DNA of 64,000 nt from Latrodectus hesperus (Eukaryota; Arthropoda; Arachnida; Araneae; Theridiidae). This document shows positions 1 to 14,360 of the stretch, one piece after another. The stretch lies in NCBI GenBank assembly GCA_037975125.1, contig CM075862.1:60054779-60118778 (forward strand), read 5' to 3'. Numbering within the stretch: position 1 is the first letter of the stretch; every line of letters starts with the position of its first letter. The notes beneath the pieces were generated by a model that was not told the DNA's origin, did not search any database, and saw nothing but the letters and a program-made list of their open reading frames with translations. Made by a program: the position numbers and the translations under genes.

Positions 1-2
1 GA

Positions 3-847
3 GTCAAAATGCCTGCTGAAGACCGTTTTATAGCTCTTTCGGTCCGAAGGAGAAGAAGAATTTCTGTTCCACAACTAGTTGCAGATCTCTCTTTAGCATC
101 GGGGAGAAGAATATCCTCTAGTACGGTACGAAGGCGTCTACCTCATGCAGGTTTCTATGCAAGGTGACCAGTTGTGTGTGTACCCCTCACTGGACGACAA
201 AGAAGGGCAAGCTTATCTTGGGCAAGAGAACACGTCTCCTGGACCAGGCAGCAATGGGCTTCTGTACTCTTCACATACGAGTTCAGATTCACATTGGAGA
301 GCGATTTAGGACGTCTTCTGATCTGGAGGGAACAAAACACCAGATACCACCAATCCAACATTGTGTAAAGAGACAGTTACCGCGGTGGTGGAATGATGGT
401 TTAGGCTGGGATCTCAGTCGGTGGTCACACTGACCTGCATTCGTTACAGGGAGGAACTGCGACTGGCGTGAGATATAGGGATTGGATCATTAATTCATAT
501 GTCCACCCATATGCCGGTGCAATTAGCAATGATTTCATTCTGATGGATGATAACGCACGAGTTCACCGAGCTGTAGTTGTTGAGGAATATCTTGAGGATC
601 TTGGTTTGGAGCGAATGAATGGCCAAATCAATCTCTAGACCTGAAATTAATAGAACATGTGTGGGAGTATCTTGGTAGACAGGTTGCTGCTTTAAATCCT
701 CCTCCGAGGTCTTTAGGAGAGCTGGAACAAAGCTTACTTCGTGTCTGGTTTTCGCTTTCCATTTCGTTAACCGACAACTTAATTGACAGCATGGAAAATC
801 GATACCGCCAATGCATGCAAACTAGAGGTGGGCATATCCCTTATTAA
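3..847 (+). pseudogene. Tc1-like transposase pseudogene
   Basis: Reading across frames gives a nearly complete Tc1-family transposase, which would cut and paste the element at TA sites. An N-terminal helix-turn-helix region (SVPQLVADLSLASG, then SSTVRRRLPHAGFYAR) is followed by a stop near 165. A shifted frame continues with GRQRRASLSWAREHVSW and then FTYEFRF, where the first catalytic Asp of the family (normally FTDESRF) is Tyr. Further on are GGGMMVWAGIS, then LMDDNARVHRA with the second Asp kept, and IEHVWEYLGR with the third acidic residue kept. The protein ends at RGGHIPY. Several frameshifts, internal stops and the lost first Asp make it inactive. The family assignment is firm; the true start is outside or at the window edge. 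Confidence 0.88.
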
Positions 848-1080
848 AACTCATTTTTGGTATGCTTCTATTACTTTTTACCACATAAAACTGTGATTAT
901 TCTTTTTCCAAGAATGGACTTTTCCAGCAAGATTAAATTTTTTTGTTGTAAATCCTTTTTGCTTTTTTCTTATGTAAACTTTTATGTTGCAGTCAATAAA
1001 TACCTGTTTTGTGCACATGTCTTCCAAATTTGGTGTTTCTACATTAATTCATTTGCAAATTAGGCACAAAAAACCAGTTG

Positions 1081-1105
1081 TTCCTTAACTTTGGAGGCCA
1101 GTGTA
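1081..1105. repeat. 3' terminal inverted repeat of the Tc1-like element
   Basis: The segment reads TTCCTTAACTTTGGAGGCCA and then GTGTA. It ends in the TA expected at a Tc1 insertion site. Its partner is not in the window, so the call rests on resemblance to Tc1-type ends and on its position 235 bp after the transposase stop. Confidence 0.6.
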
Positions 1106-2089
1106 GCTTACTAAAAGTCTTCATATTTGATGAATTTAATGTGAAAATTTGATATTATCGCAAATTTTGCAATTTTTAAAATAATTTAAAATGTTTTAAA
1201 AAAATATCTTTATTTCATTACAAAATTTTTGCTTTTTCTGAAATTTAAAATTAAAAATGTATAATAAATATTCATTATTTTTTTATAAGCATACACAAAA
1301 TATTAAAGATAGAACTTCACACACACAAACTATTTCATGAAATATTTTTTAAAAACTAATATTGTACATTAAAAACCTCACCTTAGTAAGTCCATAAAAA
1401 TATGTCCCAAATTTTGAATACAAAATTCAATTTAAATACCTTTGAAATTCGATTTAAATTTACACTAATTTTAAAATTTAGTAATAAGAAAAACCAAATA
1501 TATAGTTCACAAATTAATTTTAAATGTTAAAATGATACATTTATCAACAAAGTGCAATATTAAGAAAGTCTAATCGTTTTAAAAATATTTTATAGAACAT
1601 CTTCCTACTTGAAATTGAATGACTTCCATTTTGGCAATTTTGTATACTGTAAAACATTGTCACTGTAGCTATTGTTTTAGAAAAATGCAGTTATGAAGCA
1701 TATAAGTTTGCATATTTTTCATTCATTGTAAGATAATCAAAATAAACAGGCATGTTCAGAAATTACAAGCAAAAAAGATGCTTAATCTTACAAATGCTCA
1801 CATTGATAACTGTACATACCTCAGCAAAACTGTTGAAATTCTCATATATAATTTAACAGTATGATAACTATAATTTCTCATTCCAAAAAGTTATAAAAAA
1901 CCATTAAGATTTTGCAAATGATTTCTGTGAAATTCAGTTATTTTCAATCCTTCTGAACTGTTTTTTACAAAAATTGTTTTTACAATTGTTTTGTTTTACA
2001 AAAATTTAAAAAAAATATTAAATTATTTAAATTATATACATAGTTTCCTTATTAAAATATTTCCTAGATTTGATTTACATCGACAATTC
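1106..2089. other. AT-rich non-coding stretch
   Basis: Homopolymer-rich A/T sequence with stops in all frames. I see no gene, RNA or clear repeat. Confidence 0.6.
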
Positions 2090-2345
2090 TTTTGTAGATT
2101 AATTCAGGAAACAATGCAGTGCCATTTGCTGCATCTTTTTTGTTGGACCAGCAGCAACTCTTTGTTTGTGTGAATGTTTTTCTTTCCCGACGATGGGTTC
2201 GTATATTTATGAGAACCGTGGTGATCGTAATATTGGACACGGGGTGTTTGATCCTTTTCTTCACGGTGGCGGGGGCTATGAACAGTATGAGGACAGATAT
2301 GTCGCCGCAGGAGTACAAGATGTCACTCTGCTGACATTTCTTTTG
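2090..2345. other. Unrecognised higher-GC island, possible exon or old repeat
   Basis: Against its surroundings this piece is visibly richer in G and C (for example GGTGGCGGGGGCTATGAACA). Two overlapping plus-strand frames and one minus-strand frame stay open for 65-95 codons. One plus frame gives a hydrophobic run (VVIVILDTGCLILFF) and another gives a glycine-rich stretch (HGVFDPFLHGGGGYEQ). A possible acceptor (TTTTGTAG) lies at about 2090-2097, but I could not find a matching donor, and none of the translations resembles a family I know. It may be a decayed repeat. Confidence 0.25.
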
Positions 2346-2399
2346 ATACGAACTCATTTATTACCGTGAAAAGGTCTGTCTTCAAGATTTTTGACACAC

Positions 2400-4070
2400 G
2401 CTGCACTTAAAGCATCAGACATGTTTATTTTCGATATTGAAAGCATTTTGTTCACATTTGGAGTTATTGAAAAAAGGGGGGTAAACTTCATTTTTTGTAT
2501 CAATTTTCCATTGTAATGCATTTCGAATAAAATAATCGTACGAAATAGCTAAATAAAAGATTAAAATAACAATAATTGTATTTTTACTAGTTATAATATG
2601 GAAGAAAAAGTTAATATATATTTTTTCAACAAAAATTAGTATGTTTGATAATCAATGTTGTGATATTAATATTCACTTTATTATTTTAGAATTTAAAATT
2701 ATTTAAGTTAATTGGCTGAGTAAAAAGAATATTTTGCAATAAAAATTTTAAAAAAAATTATCCTATATTTTTTTAAATTACCTTATATTCATTTTATTTG
2801 ATATTTTAGTTTAAAAAGTATGTATTAAGTTAATGGTTATACATACTTTTATATATTAATAAATGACAGACAAATTTCAGAAATTAATCGAAATTAACAT
2901 TAAATCACAGAAGAAAAAAACTAAACGACAGTAAATCCCTTTGAGAATCTAATCAGAACTTGTTAACTTAATACGTCTTCCTAAGTTTTATATATGAATT
3001 TACGAAAACCTTTATGAGTGTTTGAATGCCGTTTTATGAATGAGCATCTGTATATTTTGCCATTTTTTAACATAGATATTTTACCACGTGATTGTGAATA
3101 GAGTTCAAATAATAGCTAAATGATTGCATTTTAATCAGTTGGTATTCGAATATCTAACAACATACTATTAAATCCACTGAAGACATATAATTGAAGTTAA
3201 AATACACCCTGAAAGGCTTGTTAAAAAAAGATCAAATTCCTCATAAATCATAGCTTTAACCATCTTAAAAATAGGAGATGGACAATTGTATATATAATTT
3301 TCTTGTATTTTTTCCCTATTTATATACATAGTAAATCATTATTATTTCAAATTGTAGAAAATAATTTTGTAATTAATTTATAAATATAGCTGTTGACATA
3401 AAATAAATTTTACATTCAGAGTATATATTTAAGACATTTTTCACATGGTAATTTAAAATTGCAAACTTTCAAAATAAAATGCAAATGACTCTAAAATTCA
3501 GTATAGAAGAATGTAAATGTCTTTAAATAACTTATATTTTAATCACTCTTTGTTAGAAAATTACATTTTTTCTCATGTAGTTAAATTTCAGATTCATAGC
3601 ATTTCATGGAACAAAAATAAGATAAATGGTAATGCCAAAAATTTGAATGTCTTTTTTTTCTTTTCTGAACAGCATATATGCTACAAAACATAATTCAAAT
3701 AACAATAGAATTTAAAAGGTATAGATTAATTCTAAGGCTAAAAATTTTAAATATTTAAATGTGCCAAAAACATTCATTGAAGTAACTTAAAACATCTTTA
3801 AGAAACTTGTAGTGTAGAAATACGGCATTTATGTTGGGAAAAAGTCAGTGTACGAAATAAAAGTTAATGAAATGTGTGTCCGAAAGAATTTACTGGTAAA
3901 TTAGGCAAATCTCGCCTAATTTGCCAGAAAATTTTTCACGAGACTTAAATTTGTCATAAACTGTACATGAGATATTCATTCAGTAGAATTTGAAATTAAA
4001 AACTTAGAAGAAATGGATAGTTCATATAATAACCATCACAAATAAAGTTGAAAGACTAAGAAATTGCAAA
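2400..4070. other. AT-rich non-coding stretch
   Basis: No coding region, RNA gene or defined repeat is visible. The last 200 bases may be the decayed N-terminal half of the mariner relic that follows, but the similarity is too weak to claim. Confidence 0.5.
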
Positions 4071-4074
4071 ACTA

Positions 4075-4597
4075 ATGATAAGACATTCTGCTAATGAGTT
4101 TATATTTTCGAATGAAACATTATTTTTGCAACAAGCGAAGCACCAGGATGTATGCATAATCAATATAGAACTTCATTCAACAAAAACAATTGTTTATGGG
4201 TTTCGGAATTTATTTTCAGTGATGGTTTGGGATGACATAGTTAAGAGAGGAAAAGCTTCTTCTTTTTCTTGAAAATTCTGTTAAATTTGATACCAACTAA
4301 TATTTAATATGAATATTAAAATCCCACTTGATTTAAGAAGCCAAAAACTAGTTAAAAATAATTTATTCAAATTTTAACATGAATCAGTATTCGTTCACAG
4401 AACATCAAGCTTTGGTGCTCACAAAGCAGTGGTGCAAACAAAATTGCTGCTACTTAATTTCCATAGAGGAATATCCAGCATCCAGTTCTGGTCTTAACCT
4501 CTTTCACTATTTCATATGGAGTTATATGGAAAATAAATTAAAAAATCTAAAGACAATCTTCACATTCATTGCAAAATTTATAACTAAATATATGGAA
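4075..4597 (+). pseudogene. Ancient mariner/Tc1-type transposase relic
   Basis: Two open pieces in different frames align in order with a mariner-type DDE transposase. The first (4075-4271) has EFIFSNETLFLQQ, matching the usual FTDEKLF motif with Asp changed to Asn, and then SVMVWDDIVKRGKASSF, the conserved VMVWGGI..RGK region. The second (4379-4597) has KQWCKQNCCYLISIEEYPAS, then SSGLNLFHYFIWSYMENKL, matching the family block with SPDLNPLDY and a following acidic residue. The block that should carry the second Asp is missing between them. Base composition has drifted to the local AT level, so this is probably the oldest transposon in the window. No terminal repeats were found. Confidence 0.7.
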
Positions 4598-4609
4598 TAA
4601 AATTCCACT

Positions 4610-7600
4610 CTCTATACTCTGAAGCCTTTTGTGAAATATTGTCGTCTATGGTTAAAGTTAAATGCGCAAACGCGCAAGAATAGAAACCATTAATTAAACA
4701 TTGAAAAAAATCAGTTTACTTTCATTTAACATTTTTTTTTATCATTTCATCTGTATTGTAGAAATAATCAGTTATTTGTAGGCATCCCATATTTGTTAAT
4801 CTCATAAAAATTTAAATTTCAAAAGCGAATAACAAAATAAATAATTTCTTAATAAAAATAAAACCTGCTCTTTTTCCCTTAATAAATATGAATCTCAAAG
4901 TCTCCATTGAACTTCTTATAACTTGATATATTTTTAATGTTATTAGAACCCATGATAAATAAAGAAATTGTAGCTTATGGAATGAGTATAAATTATTTAA
5001 TAAAGCTGGCTATTTAAAATTTCAAACTAATTTTACTAAATTCACTATAATTTGAATAGCAGTAGAATTAAGATGTAAAATTGAAACTTTGAAGTATGCG
5101 TTCAATTTATCATTGTTAGATTACTTAAAATGGATTTCGTACATTCAAATTTCTATGTTCTCAAAAATCGAAGTTTTATATAATTTCTTTAAAATTAAAA
5201 AGAAAAAATAGCATAATATATTCATATAATACATATATTCATCTACTTCCTAACAGCACAAATTATTTAAAAGTATTTAAGCCTTCCAAAGTTTACTGAA
5301 TAGCTTATATATTATTTTAATACGAGATAACAATTAATATCACAAACGTTAACAAGAATTATTCATATTTTCTTAAACACAGAAATATAATATTCATTTT
5401 CGTGTAATTAAATGTTGGCATATGCTGAGAAAAAACAAGTTTTAGCATTACTACTGGAGACCACGATGTTTCCTTTTGAAAAAGAAAACATTATATGAAG
5501 CAATTAATTTTATAAGTAAAGATCTTATTTGAGTTTTCATATATTGTGTTTATTCCAGACCGTAGACACCAAAATAAAATTTTTCTTATTAAATCAGAGT
5601 TAAAGAATATTGTTTTAATATTTTAAGACTCACTGCTTATTGCATGAAAGAATTTCTATAAATTTCCTTGAATAGATATAATGAATAGAGTTGTGCTTTC
5701 TACTATATTAATTCCTATTTATTAATGATTTGTTTTGTACTAATTTCCTTAAGATTAATTCATTAACATGGTTGTTGATTATGTGGAAAATTTGCTTAAC
5801 AATTTAATATTTTCCTTGAAATTCTAGTAAATATAATAAACTAAGTCTTATTGTATATATACTCACTTCCAAAAGGCAGAAATAAGATGTTAAATGCAAA
5901 AAAATAAACAAATGCTGATTTGCTTGACACAAAATTCGGCTGGTAAGTAGCATATATATTTATGCATAAAATAAAATCAATAATTATATACAGAAAGGAA
6001 AAAAATATAACATTTTTCTATGATATCAGATAATGACATATTAGAGATTTAAGCAGAATTATGTACAAAGTGAAAATAAACAGCATAAAATAAAAAAAGG
6101 ACATTAATAGGGTATGTGATCCCCCTCATCTGTATACAAAGTTTATATTTTGTGACCATTGTGTTAGTAAACTTTTGTGACAAATTTATTTCAACAATAT
6201 TTTAACATAAAAGATAAGAAAATGGGAAAAATTATTTAGGGTAGCATTAAATATTTTGGCAATTACAAAGCTGACACCTTTTTTTGTTCCTGAGTTTCAG
6301 TGAGTGTTTGTGAAAATGATTACCAAAATATTTATTAGAAATAAAGTTTGGTATGGAATCATTTGTTAGGATTATCACACCTGGCTCACAGGCTCATTTA
6401 TCTTTGCACAAGAAACAATCAAGGGAATTGCTTCGAACATTAGTTTTACTCTTGCAATTCATTACTCATCCAATCGGCTGAGTTGTCTCACCATGAATGG
6501 GTATCTCAGCTAGAGATCGATCTGGAAATATTCTTTCTTTCCTCTTTAAGTCATTTGATCTGAATCTTAAAATCAAACACCTAAACTACTTATGGATCAA
6601 GAATTTGATTTTAATTAACCTCGTAATCAATGTTATAGTTTTTATTTAAGTAATTAAAATTGTCTTTAGAAGTATTCTGAAAAATCTCAAGAAAATCTGA
6701 AATGAGAATGGTTGATGTATACGAAGGATTTTTTTTTTTCATTTATGAGAAACAAAAAAAATGTAAATGCAACTAATTACTTATAGCTTTTTTTATTAAT
6801 TTCTTTATAAATTCAAATTTTCCTTAAAATTAAATTAAAATAACATAAAAATAATTTTGAATTCTAAAAATATGGATTTAAGTTTATATGACAGGGAATC
6901 CCTTCAGTTAATGCAAATTAAATATATAAATTATAATGATTTTAAGCATGGATGTATATATTATTTTCTTTAGTAATATATTTTAATAAAATATTTGATT
7001 TAGAAAAACATCATAAATCTGAATCAGTTTGCAGAGAAAAACATTCGTGGACACATTTAATCTGTGTTATTCTTTTTGAAATAATTTATTTGAAATTTCT
7101 TATAAATTATAATAATAATTAATTTTTTTTCTCAATAAAACCTACTTATAGATTTTATAAAATATTTTTCAAAATGAGAAAAAGAATTCTAATAACGAAA
7201 AAAGAATAAATGATACTTAGCAAAAAATTAATAAAGTTTCTTTGAAATATAAGTTATATATTTTTGAAGTGTTAAAATATTTTAACTGCTGAAGAAACAA
7301 AAACAATTTATGTATATTTCCAATCTTATTATAAAAATTTATATTATCAATAGCATTTCCGAACATTTTGACTACTTTTTAACTTAATTAAATGAAATTA
7401 TGAAGGTTATTTTAAGACCACAGTTGCATTTTGGAGAAATGAGTCGTTCTCGCATCAAGAATGTAATGATTTTAATACTGACTCAACCGTAGATCTGCTA
7501 TGTTCTTCAATATATTAGCAGGTAAAATCGGTAATGGTCGTAAATAGAAGTGCTATTTTTTAGAGTAGCTATACGTCAAGTTAGTGTGCTATGCTTGGTT

Positions 7601-8160
7601 TTTGTTCCCATGTTAGAAGACCCAATCTTCAATTGAAATAACGATAACACTCTCACTAGCTGTACCACTATACAAGACATATAAAAGACGCTATTATTTC
7701 TTCTCTTTACACAAAAGGAAAGACTTAATGCCATCACAATCAATTTTTCTGCAACTTGGAGACATAAATAAAAATTGCGTATTTTATGCAAATTGAAATG
7801 AAAGCGATTGTGTGCAAATTAAATGGACTCATGTAGATTATAAATACTGATGAAGTTTATGACAGTTAAATAACATATGCAATAGTATGAAGTATCACAA
7901 AACGTTTTAATTATCATAATCAGTAATACTATGCACGTTTCTCTTCTATACAACTGCTCTAAATTTTGATCATTAAAAGCAACCTTTAAAATGTTTAATT
8001 ACTACAAATGCAGAGTAAGTTATCTTGATAGTTTTAATCTAATAGGAATAGGACTAAAGTATTCTTTTTCATTTGTTTTCTTGAAACATCATTAAAAGTA
8101 TTTATTATTTCAATAAATTGTAGCAAACAATTATTTATTTAAATAATAAATATTTTTCTG
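4610..8160. other. AT-rich non-coding stretch
   Basis: Low-complexity A+T sequence. Slightly richer patches at about 6360-6540 and 7440-7810 show no recognisable coding or repeat signature. Confidence 0.55.
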
Positions 8161-8162
8161 CA

Positions 8163-8380
<218 letters not shown>

Positions 8381-8807
8381 CAGAATATTTTTAGAAAATT
8401 CTTTTTATGATTTTTGATTTTCGCATTTGTTATTTATCCACCATTGAAATACGAAATGCACGTCACAGGATACTTTCGGAAAATATCAGCTAGAGTCAAA
8501 GATTCTTGGATCTAAGAAAATACATTAAAATGCGCATACTAGATCAGTTCTTTGTTATCATTGTTCAGATACTTTCTTCTACGTGCAGAGATTCACTTAT
8601 CAAGAATTGCATCCAATATTTATGTTTTTTAACCGAGTAGCAAAAAGCTATAACTTTTGTGTATATATAGTTAATATTTTTGTCAGAGAAGTAATATTGA
8701 ACATGAAAAATGATCCGCTTTTAGTTTTGCCAAAGAAAATCTTCAGAAAAGTTTAAAATAATAAATATAAATTATTGCTTTTTCATGTATATAATAAATA
8801 CAGATGT

Positions 8808-8937
<130 letters not shown>

Positions 8938-10724
8938 TTAAGTATATTTAGCGACCTTTTGAACACAAAATTCAAAATTTCTATCTTGTTGCTCAAAATT
9001 CATCAGCTTCTTTTGATTTATTTTAAATCAAACCAAGCCAAAAAATCTGAGATTTCTTAAATGTTTTTTTCTTGAATATATTTATCTTCTGTTTCATTTT
9101 CAGTACTAAATTTTCGTTAAATGTAACATGAAGACAAATGGATGATGATTCGTGGGAATTTAATTATAAAAAATATGCTATTTTTAAATCAATCATATAA
9201 TTTGAATTTAATCATCCAAGAATGTTCATTGAATATAATTTTCATGCAAATTTGTTCATAGCGCTCCTAAAATTCTCAAACGATTACTCAAAAGTGTAAT
9301 ATTATTAAAAAAAAACTTTAGAATAATCGTTTAGTGCTTATGATAATTTTTACTAAAGGAATATTACTTATAAAATCGACTATAAATCTTTTTATTAGCG
9401 AGAGATTAAGAATTCTGCTTATATTTAGAATTCATTTCTTAATTTCTAAAATGTAAAAGAAAATAAACCGTTAATTTCAATTGCGTTTTAGAATTAAATT
9501 ACTATAGTTTAAATTTTATGTATAAATATAAAATTATGTTCTGAATAAATGTAGAATTTATCTCTTTGAAAAAATTGTTATTATCTATACTTTTACGTTT
9601 CCTCTTTACCCACTAAGTTCATATTTAAATACTACAGATGATAAACAGGATTATAATAAATTTATATATTTTATTATATTTACATTTTTATTGTGTTATG
9701 AAAAAAATTTTGTACTGTTCTGAAAAACGTCAATTATTCTAATGCATTATCTATCGATGTGTTAATTAATTTGTTTGATATTTGTTGCTTTAATACTTTA
9801 TTTAAATATTTATGAATTATGAAAGTATTTGCAATAATTTTTATTATTTTGAAATTATTTATATTAACCTTTATCAAGGAAACAATAGCCTTCATAAATA
9901 AAAAAATGTTAAAATTCTAAATTATTAAATATAGAAAATAAATAGTTAGAGAATTTTTTGTGAAATTTGTAGAAATTTAATGTAAAATAAAGTTAATGAT
10001 TTATGTAGTATTCTCTTTCTGTTATTACAAGGTGCCACATATATTTTACAAGGAGCAGATAATAATGCTTGCATATTTTGAGAAAAAAATCTGTTAATCT
10101 ATTGCGTGTTACCATAAAATATTCATTTAAGTTATTGAAGTTAAAAAATTTAGAAGATAAGATGTGAAAGAGTTTTGTATAAAAAAAGAACTTCATCAAA
10201 TTTGCCAAATAAAGTATAATTGACACTTTGATTTTTTGTTTATATAAAAATTTTTAAATAACTTACAGACTGTTTCGAAATTCTAAAACATTATATGTAA
10301 CGTTATACCATTTAATTTTTTACCACTGGCAAAAATATAAATTATAAAATTTATTTCAAAGATATATTAATTTAGAAAAAAATAAATGAAAATTCAAGAA
10401 TAAAAATTTATGAATAAGTTTTTGATTGTATCAAAAATTCTGCGAATCTAAAGCCAGATCAACATCTTGACACAAAAGGAAAGCATTTAAAATACTTTGG
10501 TCTCAAGTTAAATTGAAATTGGATGGCGTCTACAGGTAGCACTGCTTATGCACCTTAACGTTAATGACATAATTATTTTGCCATAGTGATATAACAGTAT
10601 ATGATGAGGGAAATTATAAAAATGTTTGTAAAATCAGTAATTTATATCATAAGAAAGTATCAAAAAGACATAAAATTCATTCATTAACTACTTCTATATA
10701 ATGTACTGTTTTGACGCAAAATGA

Positions 10725-10820
10725 TATGTGTCAGTATTTAATAAAACAAAATCTCTTTTTTATGTTTTGACACAAAATAACATAAAAAAGGGATTTTGTT
10801 TTATTAAAAATTGACGCATA
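10725..10820. repeat. Foldback / inverted repeat (MITE-like hairpin)
   Basis: The 29-base arm at 10738-10766 is the reverse complement of 10779-10807 with one mismatch, around a 12-base loop (TTGACACAAAAT). Weaker pairing extends the arms to about 10725 and 10820 with three more mismatches over 12 bases. This is far more than AT-richness alone would give. It could be a small foldback element or a palindromic end of an old transposon. Confidence 0.75.
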
Positions 10821-10850
10821 CTTCAATATATTTATTATTCACAGTAATTT

Positions 10851-10915
10851 ATTTTGCATATGAGTAATTTTCTTTTCAGTTTAAAATTTTGCATATGAGT
10901 AAAAACTTTTCAGTT
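10851..10915. repeat. Two-copy imperfect tandem repeat, 35-bp period
   Basis: ATTTTGCATATGAGTAA followed by a CTTTTCAGTT-type end begins at 10851 and again at 10886. A further partial TTTTCAGTTAATT follows at about 10923. Confidence 0.65.
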
Positions 10916-13900
10916 AATTTTATTTTCAGTTAATTAACTTTTTAGTTAATTATCTTTTTCTTTTTAATTTTTCGAAACCTATTTCTCAAAGCCATTACAA
11001 TTAAAACTAATATACTTTAAAAACTAATGTCAAAATATGCAAATAAATGCTACTTTTAAAAATATTACACAAAATTTTCTAAAGTAATCAGGGATATGTA
11101 GTGGACTATTATTGTATTAATTTTTAATGACATTTTTAACCCAATACAGTAGAAGTTATGTTTTTCAAAGTATGGAAATAGTACTCGTCTCCTACTTTCG
11201 ATGATATATTCAAGATAGGATTACATAAAAGAAAATGGGTAAGATGAAAACAAAATTCTCAAGACCTTTTAGCAATAAAATGGGTTTCACAAAAAAGTTT
11301 TCTGAAGCAATGCAATGCGTTCTCTATGAGCAAAAGGCTAAAATTCAAAAATTTTCGCTTCATTCAACCATGGTAACATTTTAAAGTTACAAGAAAAGAA
11401 AAAAATGCTATCAGCCTTTTAAAAAAATCGTAGAGAAGAAGAAATGGAACTTATTTTTCCGCGACACATCTTCTATTTAATAGCAAGTGTTCGAATGATA
11501 AAACAACTTTGTGGTTTCAAATGTTGTTGGCGACTTTACTTAAATCTTAGTTTTTTTCATAGCTTTTTCTTTTTCAAAAAAAAGCATTTTATTCAGATTT
11601 TTTTTTCAAAAACTCATTACATAACTAAAGTATCTCAGTTAAATCTGCGTATACATTATACAATGAATATCTAATTTAAAATTTAACTCAAACCAAGCAA
11701 TTATTATCAATTATCGTAATTCATTTTTATTTCAAATTTAATTTTGAATTCAAAGAAATAGAAATAATACTAAAATTGTAAACTAAAAAAATATTTTTTT
11801 GATCTATTAAGAATTCAAAGAAAATTAGTCTTTGACTTTAAATATTTTGCTTTTCCAAAGATTATGTTAAGAGGATGAAAGTTGATATATAATAAATTTA
11901 TTTCACTTTCAATCTCTAAATCATAATAGATACCTTTCCTATAAGAAATAAGTTATAGTAGTAAAAAATCAAATATTTTTTTATGAATTAAATAGACTAA
12001 AATACGTTTCTATTTATGAAAAGTTATAAGATTTGCAAGTGCAATAATCTGCAAATAAATTAGAGAAAAGATGAGTTTTGGCTCTAAATGTTGATTTATA
12101 GCTATTTGCACGATGTTTGTTTTTTTTGTAACTTGTTTTGGCACTTATTCATGAAGGATAAGTATTATAAATATGCAAAATAATTATGAAAATATTTTCG
12201 GAAATAAATTTTTATATATCGTATAGTTTAACAATATTTATATAACCGAGTAGTAGAAAGAAATATTTATCTACCAATTACTAATTAGTATTTTATTACT
12301 TATTATGCAAGTAAATACAACTAACTGGTAGGACTTCATGAGAACGAGATCTAGAATATTCTCAAAAAGTATTCGCTTGGAAATTATATGAATATTAATA
12401 ATAAATAGTTGATTTTTCTACACTGAAAAATATTTCTATTAATATAAACAAGATTATATAATATAATAAAAATATAAAAATATAAACAAATTTTAATTAC
12501 ATAGTAGCCAAAATTATTAAAATTATAGTGAAGGGTTATAGCATGCAATAATATATATTTTTAACGTCAATGTATGACGGGTTCTTAAGGCTATCTTTCA
12601 AATTAGAGTACCTTATTTTGTTTTTAAGAACAAAGTACTAATGAAATCTCAATATTTAAGACATATTTATATAGTTTTATATAGCAGAATTATTTTATCT
12701 TTATATAAGCAACCATCTTGTTTTATTAATCTTTTTAATATCCATGGTGTTTCAATTTGCACTTTTTAATGACCTAATAACAGTCATATCTCAGACATTA
12801 ATCATGACTTCTAAAAATATATTTCATGTTGTTAGTATCAAGCAGATGAATATGGGCTTTACTAAATTCTCCTACGGTTATAGGCACGGAAGCATTAGCT
12901 GCATCAAAAACAAAAATCACAAAGCATTTGCACCAAATGCATTATTCTCCAAGGAATGCTAAACTGGTGGACCCCAAACATTCCAAGCAGCATATATATA
13001 TTCCAGAATATTAATAAAATGAGGTACAGAAAATATGCATGTTCTACTAAAGATTTTGTGGTTTAAAATTTGCAAGATTATTTGGCCCACTGCCAAGAGA
13101 AATGAAAATCCGCTATTTTGGGTACTCTCTAATGTCGGAATGCAAATGATATTCAAATGCTTACGAAAAAGTAATGTTTTCTAATCTAAATTTTATCAAA
13201 ATCAGTTTTTCCCTAGTTGCTGCTATTTTGGAAGATAATAAAAAAATATGGATGCTCGCGTGCAGTGAACGAACGACTTGGAAAAAGAAATATAACGTTT
13301 CATTCCGATTCTCATAAATTATTTATGTTCATTTGAAACGTTCCCGCCACTTTTCATGCATTTTTTCTCACCAAAATCTCCGGATTGAGGTGAATGAGTG
13401 ACGTGGACCAATAATAAATAACGTAGCTTCATACGGAACTTAGCTTTATTTCCTTTCAGTGATAGAACTCATGAACTTATGATTTCGTGCATTTACAGTT
13501 ATTTCAAGAATAGTAGAAGAATTTGAAAAATGATTTTCTTGTTTTATAATAAGCAGAGTTCAAAGATCTAAAATATTGTTAACCCTTTTTGGATAATTTA
13601 TCATTTTAACTTTCAAGCAAATGTCATACAAAAGAACGAACATATGTTGCTGTATTTTATATTATTTAAGTTTTTATTATTATTATTTTTTAGAAGATAA
13701 CCAAGTATCAAATATAAAGTCAGAACATTGACTAAAACCATTAATTTTAAAATATAAATTTACATTTTTAATAAACAAAATATTTAATAAAATTTTTTAC
13801 CTAATATATATATAAAATTAATAACATTTAAGTTTAATTGTTGTGATTTATACTGTAATTTATTAACCTTGCAAAAACAATCAATGGAGCTTACAATAAC

Positions 13901-14174
13901 TTGAATTATTCTATTGAGATACATCGAAAGTAATTTCATTTTTTATGAAAATGTAAAACGTATAGCGAGTAAATACTTTATTCAGTTGTATATTGTCAAT
14001 ACTAATTTAATACCTTATTCCATCTTTCTGGTAGCAGCATAAATCCAACCTCATAAAATGTTTAGTTTTTCCTAGCAAAAACGAAATTACATTAAGAACA
14101 ACCCAATATTTTACTTATTGGTAATTTGAATTTCAGTATTTATGAAATTTATTTTCATTTATTTTTAATGAATC

Positions 14175-14360
<186 letters not shown>

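Larger units (their letters stand above)
1..1105 (+). mobile_element. Tc1-like DNA transposon, degenerate, cut by left window edge
   Basis: A decayed transposase gene (see 3-847) is followed by a short AT-rich 3' region. The element ends in a sequence whose complement begins TACACTGGCCTCCAAA, a terminal inverted repeat style typical of Tc1-like elements, next to a TA. The matching left repeat should lie just outside the window. The sequence returns to featureless AT-rich DNA immediately after 1105. Confidence 0.8.
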
